A stretch of DNA of 64,000 nt from Ostrinia nubilalis (GCF_963855985.1 NC_087110.1:6811001-6875000), one strand, 5' to 3'. Counted from the stretch's first letter, positions 54,330 to 64,000 are shown. Notes: generated from the letters alone by a model not told the origin. Program-made: numbers and translations.

Positions 54330-55074
54330 CAACAGCAGCAGACATAGAATCAATTTTCATTTTACAGAAAAGAGCTGTTCGGGCAATATACGGTCTTAAA
54401 CCACGTGACTCGCTTAGAGAAGTTTTTAAAGAAATCAATATATTGACTGTGGCTTCGCAATACATATTTGATAACATTATGTATGTCCGTAAACATATAC
54501 ATTTATTTACTAAGAAAAGTGACGTCCACTCATTTAACACGAGACATAAGAATAAACTTGCTGTTCCATCATTCAGGTTGCATAAGATAGGTAATTCATT
54601 CTTGGGGAAATGTATTACCATATTTAACAAAATACCACACAACCTTGTCGAATTGCCAATAAACAAATTTAAGATACATATAAAAAATACCCTTATGTCC
54701 AAAGGGTACTACAAGGTTCGAGACTATATTGATGACAAGGATGCGTGGTCAGTTCAGTCTGCACATATTTGATGTACTTAAATTTGACTATTCTTACCGT
54801 TAGATAATTCCTGGCAATAAGTGGTGACTGAGTTTGTTCCGGCGTTTCTTCTCAGCACTTGCCATATGTTTGTCTCGAAGCGCTGGTAGGGCCCAAAAGA
54901 TAAGGAGACATGTAAAGTGCCCCATAAGGGCTACCTTTTCTTTTTTATTATTTTCTATTGACGTTCATAAGTGCCACTTGTGGTCTAAACTGAATAAATA
55001 TTTTTTGATTTTGATTTTGATTTGATTTTGATTTTGATTTTTTTTTTATTTTGATTTTGATTTTTTGATTTTGA
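54330..55074 (+). mobile_element. 5'-truncated LINE (CR1/Jockey-like), tail (TTTTGA)n
   Basis: A 3' fragment with a coding end, a 3' UTR and a hexanucleotide tail of TTTTGATTTTGA repeats (54999-55072). It is inserted in the 3' part of the THAP element: sequence on both sides (CTCAATGTCAT and ATGGTGTAATTTAGC) is contiguous in copy 1 at 16921-16955 apart from a few bases. Related 3' UTR fragments occur at 52550-52745 (opposite orientation) and 19902-20042. Confidence 0.78.
54336..54772 (+). pseudogene. C-terminal end of LINE ORF2
   Basis: An open frame of about 145 residues reading ILQKRAVRAIYGLKPRDSLR, then EINILTVASQYIFDN and, near the end, KGYYKVRDYIDDKDAW. This is the region after the reverse-transcriptase domain in CR1/Jockey-type elements. 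The polymerase and endonuclease are missing, so it is a 5'-truncated copy. The ATG at 54320 lies in the host element, not in the LINE. The frame is undamaged, so the insertion may be fairly young. Confidence 0.75.
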
Positions 55075-55259
55075 ATATGGTGTAATTTAGCTTGTCTTAA
55101 GAGTCGAGCACCGTTTTGTTGACATACGTCAGTGATCGGTACTGTCTTGATGCCATAGGGCTGACTGCTACAAGAAGCTACTGTGTCGCCATCTAGCGCA
55201 CCACACTTGCATTCACTGCTCTTCGCGGCAACGCGCAGCTACATGCGGCCGCCAGTTAT

Positions 55260-55343
55260 ATAGTGTAAGAGCTAGCACCTAAATATTTTATAACACACAT
55301 AACTGTGACAATTTATTTCACGTGGGCGAAGCCAAAAAGCTAG
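55260..55343 (+). repeat. Helitron 3' end fragment
   Basis: TTCACGTGGGCGAAGCC and AAAAAGCTAG, then T. The left boundary is unclear. Confidence 0.5.
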
Positions 55344-55798
55344 TAAGAAATAAAAATTCAATTCATTAGGTATTTCAAACCAAATTTTATTACATAAACA
55401 AACATTATACTAATTTCATTATGGGCCCTTAGTATGTGAAAACTGCAATTGACGATATTTCGCACTGTTTTCAATATTATGTATTACAGAACGTATGTGT
55501 GATGGGATGATATTTTCGAAAACACGATTAGAAAAATTTTTTCTCGAAAAAAAACATTTACCTCTGGATTTTTTTATAAAAGTTTAATATGACCGTGTTT
55601 TACAATAAAATTCCTATAAAATCACAAAGGTATCATGTTTGCCTCTTTGATTTCCTGGCTGTTTTAGATTTCAAAAACTTAAATATATTAATTTATTAAC
55701 TTTCTGATAAAAATGTGAATGGCTCTTACGATGTCCCCCCCTTAAATCAAAATGTCTTTATTTGGTCTATATGCCCATCATCAATACGTAATAATTAT

Positions 55799-55930
55799 AA
55801 AAAAAGTCGCTTTCCTGTCTGTCTGTCCCTATGTATGCTTAGATCTTTAAAACTATGCAACAGATTTTGATACGGTATTTAGGGTTCCGTAGCCAAATGG
55901 CAAAAACGGAACCCTTATAGATTCGTCATA
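55799..55930 (+). repeat. Dispersed repeat (GGGTTCCGTAGCCAAATGG)
   Basis: CTGTCTGTCTGTCCCTATG, CAACAGATTTTGATACGG and AGGGTTCCGTAGCCAAATGG, with CGGAACCCT following as an inverted repeat. I recall this motif as common in lepidopteran genomes. Confidence 0.5.
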
Positions 55931-56612
55931 CAGGGTGGAAACGTGAAGTAATCTCACTCGATTATTTCTAAACTATACAAGATATTGAAAAACTGGTTAC
56001 TGATCCTGAAAGTGCTTCATGGGCTCTTTCAAACGGTACCAATAATAGGTTACAGAATAAACTGGATCTATTTGAAAATTCAATTTTCCAGCTTCCATAC
56101 TAAATGTATGCCAGACACACAATATTAGAAGGGGGGGGGGGGGGGGTTATTGAATAATAAACTCTTAAAATAAACTCGTAAATTGTATTCTTCTTTAAAA
56201 TTATTCATGGAAAACATTAGTTTTAGTCTTTACTTGCTATAATATTGTCAAGAGATGAGTGTCATGACTGTGGTAGTACTAAATGTATGGAAGACGGAAA
56301 CATTGAATTTTTTGATAGATCCCGTTTATTCTGTAACCTAATATTGATACCATTAGATAGAGCTTGTGAAGCACTTTTAGAATCAGTAATTAGTTTTACA
56401 ATATCATGTGTAGTTTTTAAAATAATGTGACTTTACCAAATGTATGGAAGCTAGAAACATTGAATTTTCGGATAGATCCAGTTTATTCAGAAGCCTATTA
56501 TTAATACCATTTGATAGAGCTCATGAAGCACTTTCAGGATCAGTAACTAGTTTTTTGATATCTTGTATAGTTTAGAAATAATCGAGTGAGATCACTTATT
56601 GTTTCCACCCTG
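55931..56612. mobile_element. Foldback element with TA flanks (CAGGGTGGAAAC ends), G16 tract inside
   Basis: CAGGGTGGAAACGTGAAG is mirrored by AATAAGTGA-type sequence and GTTTCCACCCTG; TA on both sides. Arms of about 170 bp (AAACTGGTTACTGATCCTGA/TCAGGATCAGTAACTAGTTT). A run of 16 G lies at 56131-56146. An additional partial arm repeat at 56280-56430 implies a rearranged centre. Confidence 0.78.
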
Positions 56613-57362
56613 TATAGTCTGTCTGAACATAGAACGTTTTTGTGCACTTTTTAAAATGAGTTAACCAAGTATATGGCTATTAGACTTGCACACGTCCGTC
56701 CGTTTTTTGTAGGATTAATATAATTAAGTAACATTTATTTTTTGCATTCGGCTCTTGGTCTAACCCAAACGAAACACGAACAACTAATGAACAACTAACA
56801 ATGAACAAAGTTGATAAATTAGTAATATGTAAATAATGAATTTGTTTTACGAGCTGTCCCGGCGTACTTCGTACCGCAAATTAATATAAAGTTGTTAAAG
56901 TGATTTATAAAATCGCAATATTAATTTTTGAAAGTAGGGTCATTGTGCTGGTTTTCTATCTAACTTCGGTTTTCGTCCATTTCACTGAGCTGCCATAAAC
57001 ACATGCGTAAAATTTGAATACAAAGTATTGTATTCACAGAAGGCAGTAGCCATCCCGCGCTAGTTTTGTTGCAATCTATAATGCCTAAGCAACAGTTCTA
57101 CCTAAATGAAAATGTAATTTAAAAAGTAGTGAGTTCCAAAAAATTACGTAAATGCGCGGCCATACACCGGTCACCGGTACATTGCAGAAATCATCGCGCT
57201 AGAAAAAAAACGTGCTGACAGGAAAAGTTTTTGGCACGTATGTCTAATTGGTAGCATTATAAACACAATTTTAAGTGTTTATTAAACTTCTTCATACAAA
57301 ATTAAATCTTAGATGACTAAGGGTCATTTTTTTAAAGCATAGCTCAGGTCATATAGCAGGCA

Positions 57363-57930
57363 AATCAACTCGGAAAGGGATCAACAACGTATCGCCTTTT
57401 GTGGCATGGAGGTAATAGTGGAAAGGAAATATAGATCTATACAAAAATTCGACAAATTAATGACAAACAGCTGTTTATCTCTTTCTAACTTACCCCTGGT
57501 GATGTATAAAAAAAAGAAATAGATAATGTTTGGTCAGTACTCATTCTGGCAACATTTTCATGTGACGTCACTAACTACCTGACTTGTGCCGAGTAGGTAC
57601 CTACATACAAGATTTAAGAAAACAACATATTTATAGGCAATCAGCTGACAACTACACGCACACACACACACACAAATACCTGTCAGCTGATTGCCTATAT
57701 TGCGGCCATGTTGTTTTCTTAAATCGTGTATGTATTTATAATGCGTGTAAATGTGTGCGTAATGTACCGAGTACGTTTATTTTAAAGTTACGCCAAGTCC
57801 ATGAGACATTGATATACGTCAGTGTTTTGTGAGCTGTCATTGCCCTTCGCGCACTGTCATCGGCGAGGCAAGGCGTTTACGTTACGGTGCGGATTGTGTG
57901 TGCGTTGCAGTATGGACTTTAGTTGACTGC
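57363..57930. mobile_element. MITE family V, with a large insert that includes a (CA)n palindrome
   Basis: Left AACTCGGAAAGGGATCAACA, right GGCAAGGCGTTTACGTTACG and GGTGCGGATTGTGTG. The insert (about 57420-57830) carries the palindrome 57603-57733. Confidence 0.6.
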
Positions 57931-58194
57931 CTTTATGAGCACTCGAACGACATAAAATAATATGATACATTTGTGTAAGGGTATTTTAAGATCACAAAGT
58001 TGGCAACTCCGATAGTTGGACGAAAACCAGCGCAAAGACCCTATCCTGTTTGACACCTATAATAATTGACAATAGCTGGCTCGGCGAACTTCGGCAAACT
58101 AATGTGTGACGTGAAGTGCCAAATCGCGGAAAATGTCGGAAGAAATACATGAATTTGCATGAATTATCATGAATAACAATAACCACTTATTTAC

Positions 58195-58307
58195 CTCTCA
58201 GTGTCTTCAGGCAACTTAAAAAAAGTACATTGTGTGTTTTTATTATTATTTAGGCAGTTAAATACTGCACAGTATTTTTTACACAGTATTTTTTTATTTT
58301 TTTCCAT
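58195..58307 (-). CDS. Open THAP-domain first exon of copy 3
   Basis: 113-nt exon reading MEKNKKILCKKYCAVFNC, then LNNNKNTQCTFFKLPEDTER, without a stop. It ends inside the Arg codon at the donor GTAAATAAG. The pattern KYC-x4-C with FFKLPEDTER is the first half of a THAP zinc-binding DNA-recognition domain, known from P-element transposases and from host THAP proteins. Its place just inside a mobile element's 5' end suggests it is the first coding exon of that element's transposase. No downstream exon with the rest of THAP or a catalytic domain was recognised, so as it stands it probably makes no working protein. Host-gene origin is less likely, because three dispersed copies share the same element boundaries. 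Confidence 0.75.
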
Positions 58308-58988
58308 AATACAAGAGTACGCGTGCGTGTGTCAATGCTCGCTCGTATCTCGTATGTGACGCCTTGTCGAATCGCCTCCTGTAGGTGGGCTATCGTGCGT
58401 GTTTTGTTTTCGATGTGAACTCGCGGAGATGAACAGGCCTGCTAAAACGTTGTCAACGATTTCAATGTCACATTTCTTCAATATACATCCTGTAAACAAA
58501 CCATAATAATACCAGCATAATTAATTAATTATCTGCGTTGAATTTGTACCGTAATTCAGAATACCGAACCAATTTAGGTTAGAAGAACCAATTTGGTGTA
58601 AAATCCAGGAAATACCGAACACCAGGACATACAATTTCCACACGAAAAAGGGTAAACAGAACAGTAAACATATTGAGTGACTTTTTAATGTGTATGTTTT
58701 TGTCAATTGCCAGAGGAAAACAAGTGGCTGAATGCTTTGTTTAAAAAATACGTTTTGCGATGTTTAAAAAATACACTGGTACATACTGGGCCTGAATTTT
58801 AATCTGACATCACTTACACGTAAAAAAATTGTCTAAGAACCAGAGCTGGTAGTGAAGCATTATTTAAAATTTTAAATGTAATACGAAAAGACAAAAATAT
58901 GTTTGCACAGTACAAGGATAAGTACTTAAGTTCAGTCAATAGTAACAGGACTAATCCTACCTCTATTTCTCCAACTGTCACTCCTGTT

Positions 58989-59358
58989 TCATCTTCATCA
59001 TCATCATTTCAGCCACAGGACGTCCACTGCTGAACATAGGCCTCCCCCAATGATTTCCGTATCGCCCGGTTGGTAAGTAGCGGCCTGCATCCAGCGCCTT
59101 CCTGCTATCTTTATGAGGTCATGAGCGCACTGCGTTTTCCGGTACTTACGTGTTTAGTCAGGATCAACCTGTTGAAGATTCATCATCATCATCTCAGCCA
59201 TAGAACGTCCACTGCTGAACATGGGCCTATTCCAATAGTTTCCGTATCGCCCAGCACCTTACTGCTATCTTTATGAGGTCGTCGAGTGAGTGAGTTGACG
59301 TCACGCGCTACGTTTTCCAGTACTTACGTGTTTAGCCAGGATCAACCTATTGAAGATT
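58989..59358 (-). repeat. Tandemly duplicated RTE end plus its flank
   Basis: Unit one 58989-59180, unit two 59178-59358. Both contain GAACATAGGCCT/GAACATGGGCCT, CTGCTATCTTTATGAGGTC, TACTTACGTGTTTAG and AGGATCAACCT...TTGAAGATT. The shared flank shows duplication after insertion and not two insertions. Confidence 0.75.
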
Positions 59359-60260
59359 GTCCTGTACAAAACGGCCTGGCTGTTCCATTTAACCAATACT
59401 AATCTGCGTCGCGAGTCGGAACCCGTATGATTTCGCGCGTAGCTCGAATCCATTGGTATCCGATGACATGTGATTGGCCTGGCCTTGTTTCTCTGGGATT
59501 GATGTACTGTATGTGACGGGAATTGGGTATTCAGATAAGTCTGTAATTACTGTACAGGTTCTTAAACAGTGTATTGAGTGGGCAGCAAAGGGTCAATTAA
59601 TATTTGTATTGTTTGAATCAGTTTGAATGTCCTCCGTTGTGTAGACTGTAAGTATTCAGGGCACTCATATAGGACTTCTATCACCAATATAGGTTAGGCC
59701 TGTGTTAGGGTCGAAAATTCTTTTAGTAGTGTAAAGTTTTTTCCAGAGCACTTATTTAGGTACTTCCAAAATGTACGAGGTAACAAAATTATAGCAAGAA
59801 AAGTGGTAGTACTAAGTAGACTGCTGATGCTGTGCTGTTTGCAATTAACGGCTTCCTGAATGGAAATGCTAATAACTGCCACTATTACCATAATATGACT
59901 TAGGTATAGCCATCAGTGCCATTTTTATTAAAACACTCTTTAGATCTCCCCATTTTAAATCATCAACTATTAAATTGGTTTCACTAAGTATTAATATCCC
60001 ACATCCCATATAAAGCTCACGCTTGATGGAGATGGCTTCAGGCTAGTTGAGGAATTTCAATCCCATGAAATTAAACGGATTGGAAGAACCCGTCTCAAGT
60101 CTATACGTACCGAGAAATGTAGGCTCTAGATATTCGATTTAATTAGATTTGCTTCGGTTTCAAAGGCCCCGATCCATATTAGTTTGGCATACGTCGCGTT
60201 GGATGCATGTTCGGATACTGAGAAGATTTCGTTAGACTTCCAATGGACATGAATTATTAA

Positions 60261-60464
60261 TCTTACTAATATTATAAATCCGAAAATTTGTATGGATTTA
60301 TGGATGTCTGAATGTTAACATGTTTGTTACTCTTTTACGCAAAAACTACAGAACGGATTTTGATGAAACTTTACAGTATTATTGTATAGCACATGGACTA
60401 TAAAATTTATGACGATCTGTGACAAACTAAATTTCACGCGGGTGAAGCCGCGGGCAAAAGCTAG
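60261..60464 (+). mobile_element. Helitron, plus orientation
   Basis: Starts TCTTACTAATATTATAAAT (preceded by A) and ends CACGCGGGTGAAGCCGCGGGC plus AAAAGCTAG (followed by T). The body (CGCAAAAACTACAGAACGG) is close to 42761-42995. Confidence 0.8.
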
Positions 60465-60477
60465 TATTTGTATAACC

Positions 60478-60722
60478 TTAGCACCTTCCTGCTACCTTTA
60501 TTAGGTCGTCGGTCTACCTTGTGGGTGGGCTTCCCACGGCCTCCATTCTAGAACTTTGCTGCCCCATCGACCGTCAGCTGTTACTATGTGCCTTCCCTGC
60601 CCATTGCCACTTCAGCTTGCTAATACGTCGAATAGCTGGATGCGGGTCTCTACTAACAGGGTGGAAATCATGGGGGGAGTTCTATGTTCAACATTGGACG
60701 TCCTGTGGCTGAAATGATGTTG
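60478..60722. repeat. Two RTE ends joined in opposite orientation
   Basis: 60478-60630 reads on the minus strand (CACCTTCCTGCTACCTTTATT, GCTGCCCCATCGACCGTCAG, CTTCAGCTTGCTAA). 60631-60722 reads on the plus strand (GCTGGATGCGGGTCTC, GGACGTCCTGTGGCTGAAATG). Confidence 0.65.
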
Positions 60723-60730
60723 ATGTTGAT

Positions 60731-61629
60731 AATCTTAGTAACACCAAGCCTCCTAAGGAAAGATTCTGCTGAAAATACAACCACTTTTTGTGTTTGCCAC
60801 AACCAACGAAGTAGTTTGAAAAATTTATTGTGAGCAGTTGGATTTTCCCCCTTTGTGTCTATTTTTTGTTGTTTTAGGTAGCTTTGTAATATTTTTCTAA
60901 GAAACCAGATAACATTATTAACTTTCTTCATTTAGTTCTGTTTATGTTTTTTGTAAAGCTATCAGAATCTACACATATCCTATTTCTGGCTAATAAATAC
61001 TTTGGTCCATGGATTATACAGGAAAATTGTAATATACGTGAGTTCAAAGGAATTCTTCATAAGAGCATAGCAGTCAAAGAGACCGCACTGGCACTAAAAG
61101 CTATATTGTGGTCATAGCTGGGATTTGGGAAGCAATCATATAAAATGTAGATGTAGATACATAAAGAATTAATACTGGCTTTTGGGAAATGGAAAAGTTT
61201 CAGGCAACATGTAATAGGAATATAACAATATCTTAATATTAATTACTTCTTGTCTCTGGATTTCTGTGAATTTAAAGTAGGTATTATTTTAGTTCTATTT
61301 CATTTAATTGAGTTCTATTTTCATGTAGGTACTTAATGTTCATGTTGTGAATTTTATTATTCATTTACTTTCTTTATTTATCAAATTATTATCTTAAGAA
61401 GACGGCACTGACACCTTATTGACTTAGTTTTGGAATAAATATAATATTAAAGCTCAAATTCAAAGGCGACTAAGTAAATAATACTCGTATGTGATCATGA
61501 GGCCTCTTCAACGTAATCCTCCATTTACCTCTGTACCTCTAGCATGAACAACTTTCGTCTTCGAATCGTTTGCGTATTCGATACTCAACCTTCGAATTAA
61601 ACGATAACGTGACAACTTTGATTCACATT
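60731..61629. other. No recognisable feature (intronic)
   Basis: AT-rich intron sequence without repeat or exon that I could support. Confidence 0.4.
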
Positions 61630-61940
61630 ATAAAAAAAAATAAAACCGACTCCAAAAAACCTACACTAAAACGTAGAAAAATAATTACTAATTACCTACT
61701 TATTTATTAGGACGAATTATTAATATTTATGTAGGTATACCATGATTGATACTTCTGGAGTCGGTGCCAAGATTATGAAACATGTAAAGTTTGCCTGCAC
61801 CGACTCCAAAAGTATCAATCATGGTATACCTACATAAATATTAATAATTCGTCCTAATGAATAAGTAGGTAATTAGTAATTATTTTTCTACGTTTTAGTG
61901 TAGGTTTTTTGGAGTCGGTTTTATTTTTTTTTATAAAATT
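61630..61940. mobile_element. Foldback repeat (TGGAGTCGG), copy 2, complete
   Basis: ATAAAACCGACTCCAAAAAAC at the left mirrored by TTTTTTGGAGTCGGTTTTAT at the right. Inner arms as in 23503-23745 with small insertions (GTAGGTATACC). Confidence 0.78.
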
Positions 61941-62024
61941 TTACTTATTTCTTGCTTTTTAGTTAACTAATTATTACCTTGATGTTACCACTGAAGGTAG
62001 GCAGTACACTGAGACCAAAAAAAA

Positions 62025-62368
62025 TTGGTTCATAATCGGTGGAGATATTGCGTATAAAAAAGTTCATCCCCAATTTTCCACCCTTGGGGGTGAAATATTT
62101 TCTTCAAATTTGCATGAAACCACCCTTTTGATAATACCTATTCAACAAAAAAATAATCGTTCAAATTGGTTTATAATCGGCGGAGATATTGCGTATAAAA
62201 AAGTTCATCCCCAATTTTCCACCCTTGGGGGTTGTTTTTTTTATAATTAAATTTAAATGGGACCACCCTTGAGGTATTACCTATACGCCGAAAAAAGATT
62301 TGTTCAAATCGGTTCATAATTGGCGGAGTTATCGCGTAACAAACATAGAAAAAAAAAAAAAAAAAAAA
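62025..62368 (+). repeat. Second copy of the A-tailed duplicated repeat
   Basis: Nearly identical to 28960-29271: two units with CCCCAATTTTCCACCCTTGG, then GGCGGAGTTATCGCGTAACA and an A-run (about 62349-62368). It lies in the beat intron about 350 bp before the second beat exon. Its high identity to the other copy suggests recent spread. Confidence 0.75.
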
Positions 62369-62714
62369 CTAAGGCAGTTATCACACTGCGCCGCGCTCCG
62401 CCGCGGAGCGCGGGGCGACAGATTTAATCATTGTATGCAAGTACCTCAGTTTGTATAGAAAACACGCGCGGCACTTCACACTGACAACGCGTCCGCGCGC
62501 GTGATTCACAAGGGCGCTGTTGTAGTTTTCGTACTAAATCTTTTGATGGCGACTCGAGTACGCAAACGATTTGAAGTCGAAAGTTTTTCGTGCTAGCCGT
62601 ACTGGTTAATTCGAAAGAGTCGTGCTTCTGCAGTGCAGACTAAATGTCAGGATGAGAATTATTAAGGTTCGATGTGCTATCGATTGTATACTTATGTTTT
62701 TTTATGTTCATCAG

Positions 62715-62850
62715 GTCGCTGCATCAGACCAGAACAGAGTGGTGCTGACCGATGTGGATAGAACCCTAACAGGGGAGTACCAGTGCGAGGTGTCGGCCGA
62801 CGCGCCTCTCTTCCACACGGACATAAAGGCTGCTGAGATGGTGGTTGTGG
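62715..62850 (+). CDS. Beat-family Ig-domain protein, exon for C-terminal half of the Ig V domain
   Basis: Internal coding exon bounded by acceptor TTCATCAG and donor GTGAGT (at 62851). It starts in phase 0, matching the phase-0 end of the exon at 52967-53175, and leaves in phase 1. It encodes about 45 residues with LTGEYQCEVSADAPLFHT, which contains the Tyr-x-Cys of the second Ig cysteine and the Cys-Glu-Val-(Ser/Thr)-Ala-Asp-Ala-Pro signature that is highly conserved in Beat proteins, and ends in EMVVVG. The two exons together form one complete Ig V domain flanked by phase-1 introns, a common arrangement for Ig modules. No following exon was confirmed in the last 1.1 kb. The region 5' of the exon holds a GC-rich repeat (about 62375-62520). 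Confidence 0.88.
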
Positions 62851-62965
62851 GTGAGTAGAATATTGATGGTTCATAAATGAATCCCGATAAGGACACATTT
62901 TAGTGATGGGAACGTACCCACGTTGATACGTTGCTATTATGTATTTTTTTTTTGGTGTCCAACTC

Positions 62966-62996
62966 GTCGTCGTCGTCGTTTCAGCCAAATGAACTC
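62966..62996 (-). mobile_element. 31-bp RTE micro-insertion with 13-bp target duplication
   Basis: The insert consists of (GTC)n, TTTCAGCCAAATGA and ACTC. The flanks are TGGTGTCCAACTC at 62953-62965 and 62997-63009. Confidence 0.85.
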
Positions 62997-63009
62997 TGGT
63001 GTCCAACTC

Positions 63010-64000
63010 ATTACAAGGTAATTTATACTTCTTATGCCATATACACAAATTATGTAACATTACATAAATAACCAATCGACAAAAATAGACAGATGATTTT
63101 TTTATTTATAAGTAGATGGCCACACTTGGCTTCATATTATTGTATTAAAAAGCGCCGAATCTGAATTAAACGTTTCAAATAAAAGATTTTCATGGCCAGA
63201 CTATGTATTATTGTTCCAGTATAAATTGCCTTTTTTTAAGAGCAAGAAACTATTTTATGCCAGTATTTAAATTATAAAGTGTTATTCTCTTTTTAAGAGC
63301 AAGATGTCCTGGCTCCATAAAAAATGAACGCGCCAATCTCCTTGCAAGCTACTTCCGTACACAGGTCCATACATAACTCAGTACAATCGTTGTTTACTGC
63401 GTCCCCTCCCAGTCCAGAGTCCTATTCGAGCTAGTGTTGTGAGCTGTCGATAGTTTGGTTATCGAAAATGGAGCGAGTTTTAGAAACAACGAAAATCCGT
63501 CGATAGTTTTTAACGAGTTTGTGGAATTGCAAAAATAGATTTCGCCATGCGACTATGGTATTTTTTAAACTGAACACTGACGTTACAATTAGTTGTTTTA
63601 CTGATCCTCTGATTATGGTTAGAATAGAGCAAATGAGTTCTAAGAGGTGACTATTCATTCACCTCCTTGCGATCATGATTAAGCTCACCCTCTATTATTA
63701 AGCCAATAAGAAATCTTTTTGCTACATATGTTTCGTAGAACATGGTGCCATTTAATTAAAACACTTTCTTTTACGGTTTTACAAATATATTGAAACCATG
63801 ACAGTTCAGTACGATGACAAAAGCAAGAGAGAAAACAAAAGAAGTCCTATACTAATTAAAAATAAAACGCCGCGCCGCGCACAGATTGGAACAAGGAGGA
63901 TGAACGCCTCAACATCTTCCCGCCTCGTTAAAACGGAAGTTTTAACCCGTGATATCATCGCTGGTAAGTAGAGGGCACAGACGAATTAGGGGTCTCCGTA
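63010..64000. other. Probable beat intron, nothing else recognised
   Basis: Follows the phase-1 donor at 62851. A splice-bounded candidate at 63885-63963 was examined and rejected because the required frame has a stop. Confidence 0.45.

Larger units (their letters stand above)
54250..58441 (-). mobile_element. THAP-exon DNA element, copy 3 (4.2 kb including nested insertions)
   Basis: On the minus strand it starts CAGGCCTGTTCATCTCCGCG (at 58441) and ends at 54250 with the same CTGTG terminus as copy 1. The 7-bp direct repeat CTAAAAC flanks it at 54243-54249 and 58442-58448. It carries an open THAP exon at 58195-58307 and a shared intron start. The 3' part is split by a LINE fragment (about 54330-55074), after which homology to copy 1 resumes at GGTGTAATTTAGC. 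The interior also holds a Helitron end (to 55343), a TA-flanked foldback (55931-56612), a MITE (57363-57930) and unrecognised sequence. No transposase-length ORF is seen on its strand, so it is non-autonomous or ruined. Confidence 0.82.
53176..62714 (+). other. Beat intron (9.5 kb), filled with transposable elements
   Basis: This is the interval between a GTGAGT donor and a TTCATCAG acceptor of the same gene, phase 0. Recognisable contents in order: an RTE fragment 30-340 bp inside the donor, the 4.2-kb THAP-family element with its own nested insertions (54250-58441), tandemly duplicated RTE ends (58989-59358), a Helitron (60261-60464), head-to-head RTE fragments (60478-60722), a foldback (61630-61940) and an A-tailed repeat (62025-62368). 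I saw no further exon of the gene in it. Confidence 0.75.

Noticed and set aside
58195..58307. Host THAP gene
   Set aside because: The exon sits at a fixed distance from a mobile-element end that recurs with target duplications at two other sites, so it belongs to the element.
63885..63963. Possible third beat exon between GCGCACAG and GTAAGTAG
   Set aside because: The preceding exon ends in phase 1, and in the matching frame the candidate hits TAA after about 15 codons. The open frame (phase 0) does not join, and the sequence does not resemble the region after a Beat Ig domain.

Overview
The window is AT-rich, intron-bearing animal DNA with very little coding sequence and dense, nested transposable elements. 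The repeat repertoire points to a moth or butterfly (Lepidoptera): RTE-type LINE 3' ends with CATCAT or GTTC tails, short Helitrons ending in a GC hairpin plus CTAG, R1-like LINE tails, a tRNA-headed SINE, and many foldback MITEs. The species cannot be fixed from sequence alone. There is no bacterial operon, CRISPR array, rRNA or convincing tRNA gene.

Host gene. I can support only one host gene, on the plus strand: two coding exons (52967-53175 and 62715-62850) that together encode one complete V-type immunoglobulin domain of the beaten path (Beat) family, secreted or membrane-anchored Ig proteins known from axon guidance. Both outer splice junctions are phase 1 and the 9.5-kb intron between the exons is phase 0. 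The exons for the signal peptide and for the C-terminal part were not found here. The intron is largely mobile-element debris, and an RTE fragment begins about 35 bp after the donor site.

Mobile elements. The largest is a 4.2-kb minus-strand LINE (29292-33522) with a 6-bp target-site duplication, an intact 946-aa endonuclease/reverse transcriptase ORF, and an ORF1 broken by one frameshift. The most unusual is a family of DNA elements with 5' end CAGGCCTG, 3' end CTGTG and 7-bp target duplications. Each copy carries, near its 5' end, an exon for the N-terminal half of a THAP zinc-finger domain followed by a GT splice donor. Three copies with both ends were found (16496-17024, 39773-40442, 54250-58441), and only the exon in the last is open. 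P-superfamily affinity is the best guess.

Layout. 1-5.3 kb: MITEs, an inverted-repeat element, an R1-like insertion. 5.3-20 kb: scattered RTE 3' ends, Helitrons and MITEs, plus THAP copy 1. 20-24 kb: a 1.1-kb near-perfect foldback and other palindromes. 24-29 kb: little recognisable, then a tandem-structured A-tailed repeat. 29.3-33.5 kb: the LINE. 34-50 kb: MITE-rich, including a three-level nest at 39.4-40.5 kb and a SINE at 44.2 kb. 52.9-62.9 kb: the beat exons and their repeat-filled intron, which contains THAP copy 3. 62.9-64 kb: probably the next beat intron.

Nested insertions with target duplications or reconstructable empty sites make this window useful for ordering element activity. 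Element boundaries were read by eye and may be off by several bases where no duplication is quoted.
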